A DNA stretch of 26,321 bases from Bacteroidia bacterium (GTDB lineage Bacteria > Bacteroidota > Bacteroidia > Bacteroidales > Prolixibacteraceae), in the NCBI GenBank assembly GCA_025358395.1, contig JANYJT010000041.1, positions 1 to 26,321 on the forward strand, given 5' to 3'. Below the pieces are notes generated by a model. It saw only the letters and a program-made list of their open reading frames with translations, ran no database searches and was not told the origin of the DNA. Position numbers and translations under genes: made by a program. This document shows positions 24,045 to 26,321 of this stretch, one piece after another (positions within the stretch are counted from its first letter, which is position 1; every line of letters begins with the position of its first letter).

Positions 24045-25406
24045 ATGTTAAAGACATTCAAACTCGGAGGTGTTCACCCCAATGGGGAAAAGTTGACGGC
24101 TTCAATGTCCATTCAGATTCTTCCGCTACCTAAAGAAGTGGTCCTCCCTATTTCACAGCACATTGGGGCACCCGCGACTTTAGTGGTTAAAAAAGGAGAT
24201 CCGGTGAAAACGGGAACTGTCATAGCACGCTCTACGGGCACAGTCTCATCAAACCTTCACTCCCCCGTTTCGGGCAAGGTGGTCAAAATCGAAGAACATG
24301 CGGATGCTTCAGGTTACAAAAAAAAATCAGTGGTAATCGAAGCTGACGGAGATATTTGGGAGGAGTCGATAGTCCGGGATCATTCGCAGAGCAAATATGA
24401 AAATTTTTCATCAGCCGAAATTCTAGCTAAAATCCGTGAAGCGGGTATCGTCGGAATGGGAGGAGCCTCCTTTCCAACGCATGTAAAGCTGGAAATACCT
24501 GCCGGGATGAAGGTAGACACCCTTTTGATCAATGGGGTTGAATGTGAACCGTTCCTCACTTCGGACCATCGGCTGATGCTCGAACATGGAGAAGAAATTC
24601 TGAAAGGAACCACACTTCTCATGAAAGTTTTGAATGTTAAGAAAGCCATCCTGGGGATCGAAATAAACAAACCCGATGCCATTCTGCTGCTGAATAAACT
24701 AGTTAAGAACTACTCCGGTATCGAAGTAGAAGCCCTTCAAATAAAATATCCACAGGGAAGCGAAAAACAGCTGATACAAGCCATGACCGGCAGACTTGTC
24801 GCTCCGGGAGCACTTCCTGCTTCTGTTGGTGTAATCGTCCAAAACGTAGGAACCGCCTATGCTGTTTATGAAGCGGTTGCCATGAATAAACCACTGATCG
24901 AAAGAGTGGTAACCGTTACCGGGAAGGGACTTTCCAATCCCGGCAATTTCCTGGTAAGGATCGGGATGCCAATCAGCGAGCTGATCAAAGCTGCCGGTGG
25001 ATTGCCTAAAAATACGGGCAAGGTGATCATCGGTGGCCCCATGATGGGCAAGGCCATCGCCAATCTTGATATTCCAGTCACCAAAGGCATGTCAGGCATT
25101 GTCCTGTTGCCTGTTGAGGCCGCAGCCAGACTGGAAGCCGTACCTTGCATCCGTTGTGCAAGATGCGTGGATGGTTGTCCGATGAACCTTGAGCCATACC
25201 TGCTGATGTCCCTTTCCGGGAAAGGTTTTTGGGAAAGAGCCGAAGCCAACCACATCACAGATTGCATGGAGTGCGGTTCATGTTCCTTCACCTGTCCCTC
25301 CTGCCGGCCTGTCCTGGACTACATCCGGTCAGGAAAGGCGCAAGTGGGTAAAATCATCCGTTCGCGCACCAATGCACCATCGGCAGAAATAAAACCAACC
25401 AATTAA
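24045..25406 (+). CDS. rnfC: Rnf electron transport complex subunit C
   Basis: The 453-residue protein starts with FKLGGVHPNGEKLTAS and the barrel-sandwich part (GAPATLVVKKGDPVKTGTVI). It continues with the flavin/NADH-binding region (GGASFPTHVKLEIP, NGVECEPFLTSDHRLM) and the SLBB-like strand GNFLVRIGMPISELI. Two [4Fe-4S] motifs are C368-x2-C-x2-C-x3-CP and C407-x2-C-x2-C-x3-CP. RnfC carries the NADH/NAD+ side of the complex at the membrane surface. rnfD begins 15 bases after its stop, so the operon continues. Confidence 0.96.
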   Translation: MLKTFKLGGVHPNGEKLTASMSIQILPLPKEVVLPISQHIGAPATLVVKKGDPVKTGTVIARSTGTVSSNLHSPVSGKVVKIEEHADASGYKKKSVVIEADGDIWEESIVRDHSQSKYENFSSAEILAKIREAGIVGMGGASFPTHVKLEIPAGMKVDTLLINGVECEPFLTSDHRLMLEHGEEILKGTTLLMKVLNVKKAILGIEINKPDAILLLNKLVKNYSGIEVEALQIKYPQGSEKQLIQAMTGRLVAPGALPASVGVIVQNVGTAYAVYEAVAMNKPLIERVVTVTGKGLSNPGNFLVRIGMPISELIKAAGGLPKNTGKVIIGGPMMGKAIANLDIPVTKGMSGIVLLPVEAAARLEAVPCIRCARCVDGCPMNLEPYLLMSLSGKGFWERAEANHITDCMECGSCSFTCPSCRPVLDYIRSGKAQVGKIIRSRTNAPSAEIKPTN

Positions 25407-25421
25407 TCCACTATTTTTAGA

Positions 25422-26321
25422 ATGAGCCATCTACTAACCGTCTCACCCTCTCCGCACACCAAAAGCGACGATACCATTCCGAAAATCATGCGAAGTGTGA
25501 TCGTTGCATTGATACCGGTAATGGTTCTGTCGACCATCTTTTTCGGACTTCACAGCCTGAGGATCATGCTGGCAGCAGTCGTCTCCTGTGTGCTTTTTGA
25601 GTACGCCATCCAAAAATTTATTTTAAAAGTGCCGACAACTGTGCGGGATGGTTCTGCCGTCATCACCGGATTGCTGCTCGCCTTCAACCTGCCTGCAGGA
25701 TTGCCGGTAGGCCTGATCGTCCTCGGATCGCTGGTTGCCATCGGAATCGCGAAGCTTTCGTTTGGCGGACTCGGTCAAAACCCATTCAATCCGGCGCTGG
25801 TGGGTCGTGTGTTTCTGCTGATCTCTTTCCCTGTTCAGATGACCACCTGGACGGCCAATATCACGGCAGCCGACACTTTTACCGGTGCCACACCACTGGG
25901 TTTATTGAAAGAAGGCCTGAAAAGCGGTAAATCCCTGGCCTCCCTCGCCGCCGACACGCGGATACCCGGTTATCTGGACATGTTTTGGGGCAATATGAGC
26001 GGATCGCTAGGTGAAATATCGGCTGTTGCCATCATCGTGGGCGGGGTATATCTGCTCTGGAAGAAAATTATCACCTGGCACATTCCGGCCGCTGTTCTGG
26101 GATCGATTTTTATCTTCGAAGGAATACTCTGGCTAATTGCCCCCGATCGCTTCATGGATCCTGTGTTTCACCTGATCACCGGCGGCGTGATGCTTGGTGC
26201 ATTCTTTATGGCAACAGATCTCACGACTTCACCGATGACCCCCTATGGAAAAATTATTTTTGGGGTCGGTATCGGCGTGATTACGATGTGTATCCGGAAT
26301 TTCGGCGCCTATCCGGAGGGA
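25422..26321 (+). CDS. rnfD: Rnf electron transport complex subunit D (3' end outside window)
   Basis: ATG 25422 opens a frame that stays open to the last base of the window (300 codons), so the gene is cut by the edge and not broken. It begins LLTVSPSPHTKSDDTIPKIM, typical of RnfD/NqrB, and has GGLGQNPFNPALVGRVFLL, the covalent FMN site TGATPL (Thr157), several membrane helices, and DLTTSPMTPYGKIIFG near the end. RnfD is a membrane subunit with a covalently bound FMN on the electron path coupled to ion movement. The expected next genes (rnfG, rnfE, rnfA) lie beyond the window. Confidence 0.95.
   Translation, partial: MSHLLTVSPSPHTKSDDTIPKIMRSVIVALIPVMVLSTIFFGLHSLRIMLAAVVSCVLFEYAIQKFILKVPTTVRDGSAVITGLLLAFNLPAGLPVGLIVLGSLVAIGIAKLSFGGLGQNPFNPALVGRVFLLISFPVQMTTWTANITAADTFTGATPLGLLKEGLKSGKSLASLAADTRIPGYLDMFWGNMSGSLGEISAVAIIVGGVYLLWKKIITWHIPAAVLGSIFIFEGILWLIAPDRFMDPVFHLITGGVMLGAFFMATDLTTSPMTPYGKIIFGVGIGVITMCIRNFGAYPEG

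Overview
The window looks like chromosome of an anaerobic or facultative member of the Bacteroidota, probably near Bacteroidales/Marinilabiliales. The reasons are the gene set (OstA-like protein with SurA, DUF5063 beside an RNase D-like exonuclease, the acidic 73-residue DUF2795 protein, an RseC-Rnf cluster), promoter-like TAnnTTTG boxes instead of sigma70 boxes, and the near absence of Shine-Dalgarno sites. No rRNA, tRNA, CRISPR array, transposase or phage gene was seen.

Layout. 1-3402 (+): the tail of a DUF6544/DUF6920-like protein, an EFR1-type flavodoxin-ferredoxin, a DUF4349 lipoprotein, then DUF4395 and DUF1003 membrane proteins behind an ECF-like promoter. 3461-4651 (+): a secreted BNR/sialidase-like protein. 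4661-5381 (-): a compact AT-rich cassette of very small genes, the most unusual part of the window. It holds two tandem peptides with double-glycine leaders, followed by two small single-span membrane proteins. 5721-9696 (-): DEAD-box helicase, RlmI-like rRNA methyltransferase, 3'-5' exonuclease and DUF5063, with a long tandem repeat between the last two. 9770-11674 (-): RecQ-like helicase, divergent from guaB. 11752-17737 (+): guaB and an outer-membrane biogenesis group (SurA-related lipoprotein, SurA-like isomerase, OstA-like protein). 17734-20296 (-): DUF2795, cobalamin adenosyltransferase, a MacB/LolD-type ABC ATPase and a degenerate methyltransferase-like protein. 20444-22540 (+): recG. 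22710-26321 (+): rseC, rnfB, rnfC and the start of rnfD, cut by the window edge.

How the genes work together. The Rnf genes encode a membrane ferredoxin:NAD+ oxidoreductase coupled to ion transport. The three genes after guaB act on folding of envelope proteins and on lipopolysaccharide transport. The minus-strand block 5721-11674 is mostly nucleic-acid handling. The small-peptide cassette looks like an orphan bacteriocin-like or signalling-peptide locus. It has candidate immunity proteins but no exporter with a leader peptidase in this window.

A second theme is intergenic. Many gaps hold short-period tandem repeats (7, 8, 9, 16/48 or 21 bp), often touching a stop codon. The divergent recG/methyltransferase pair carries almost the same leader sequence directly in front of both start codons, as an inverted repeat around a 14-bp palindrome.
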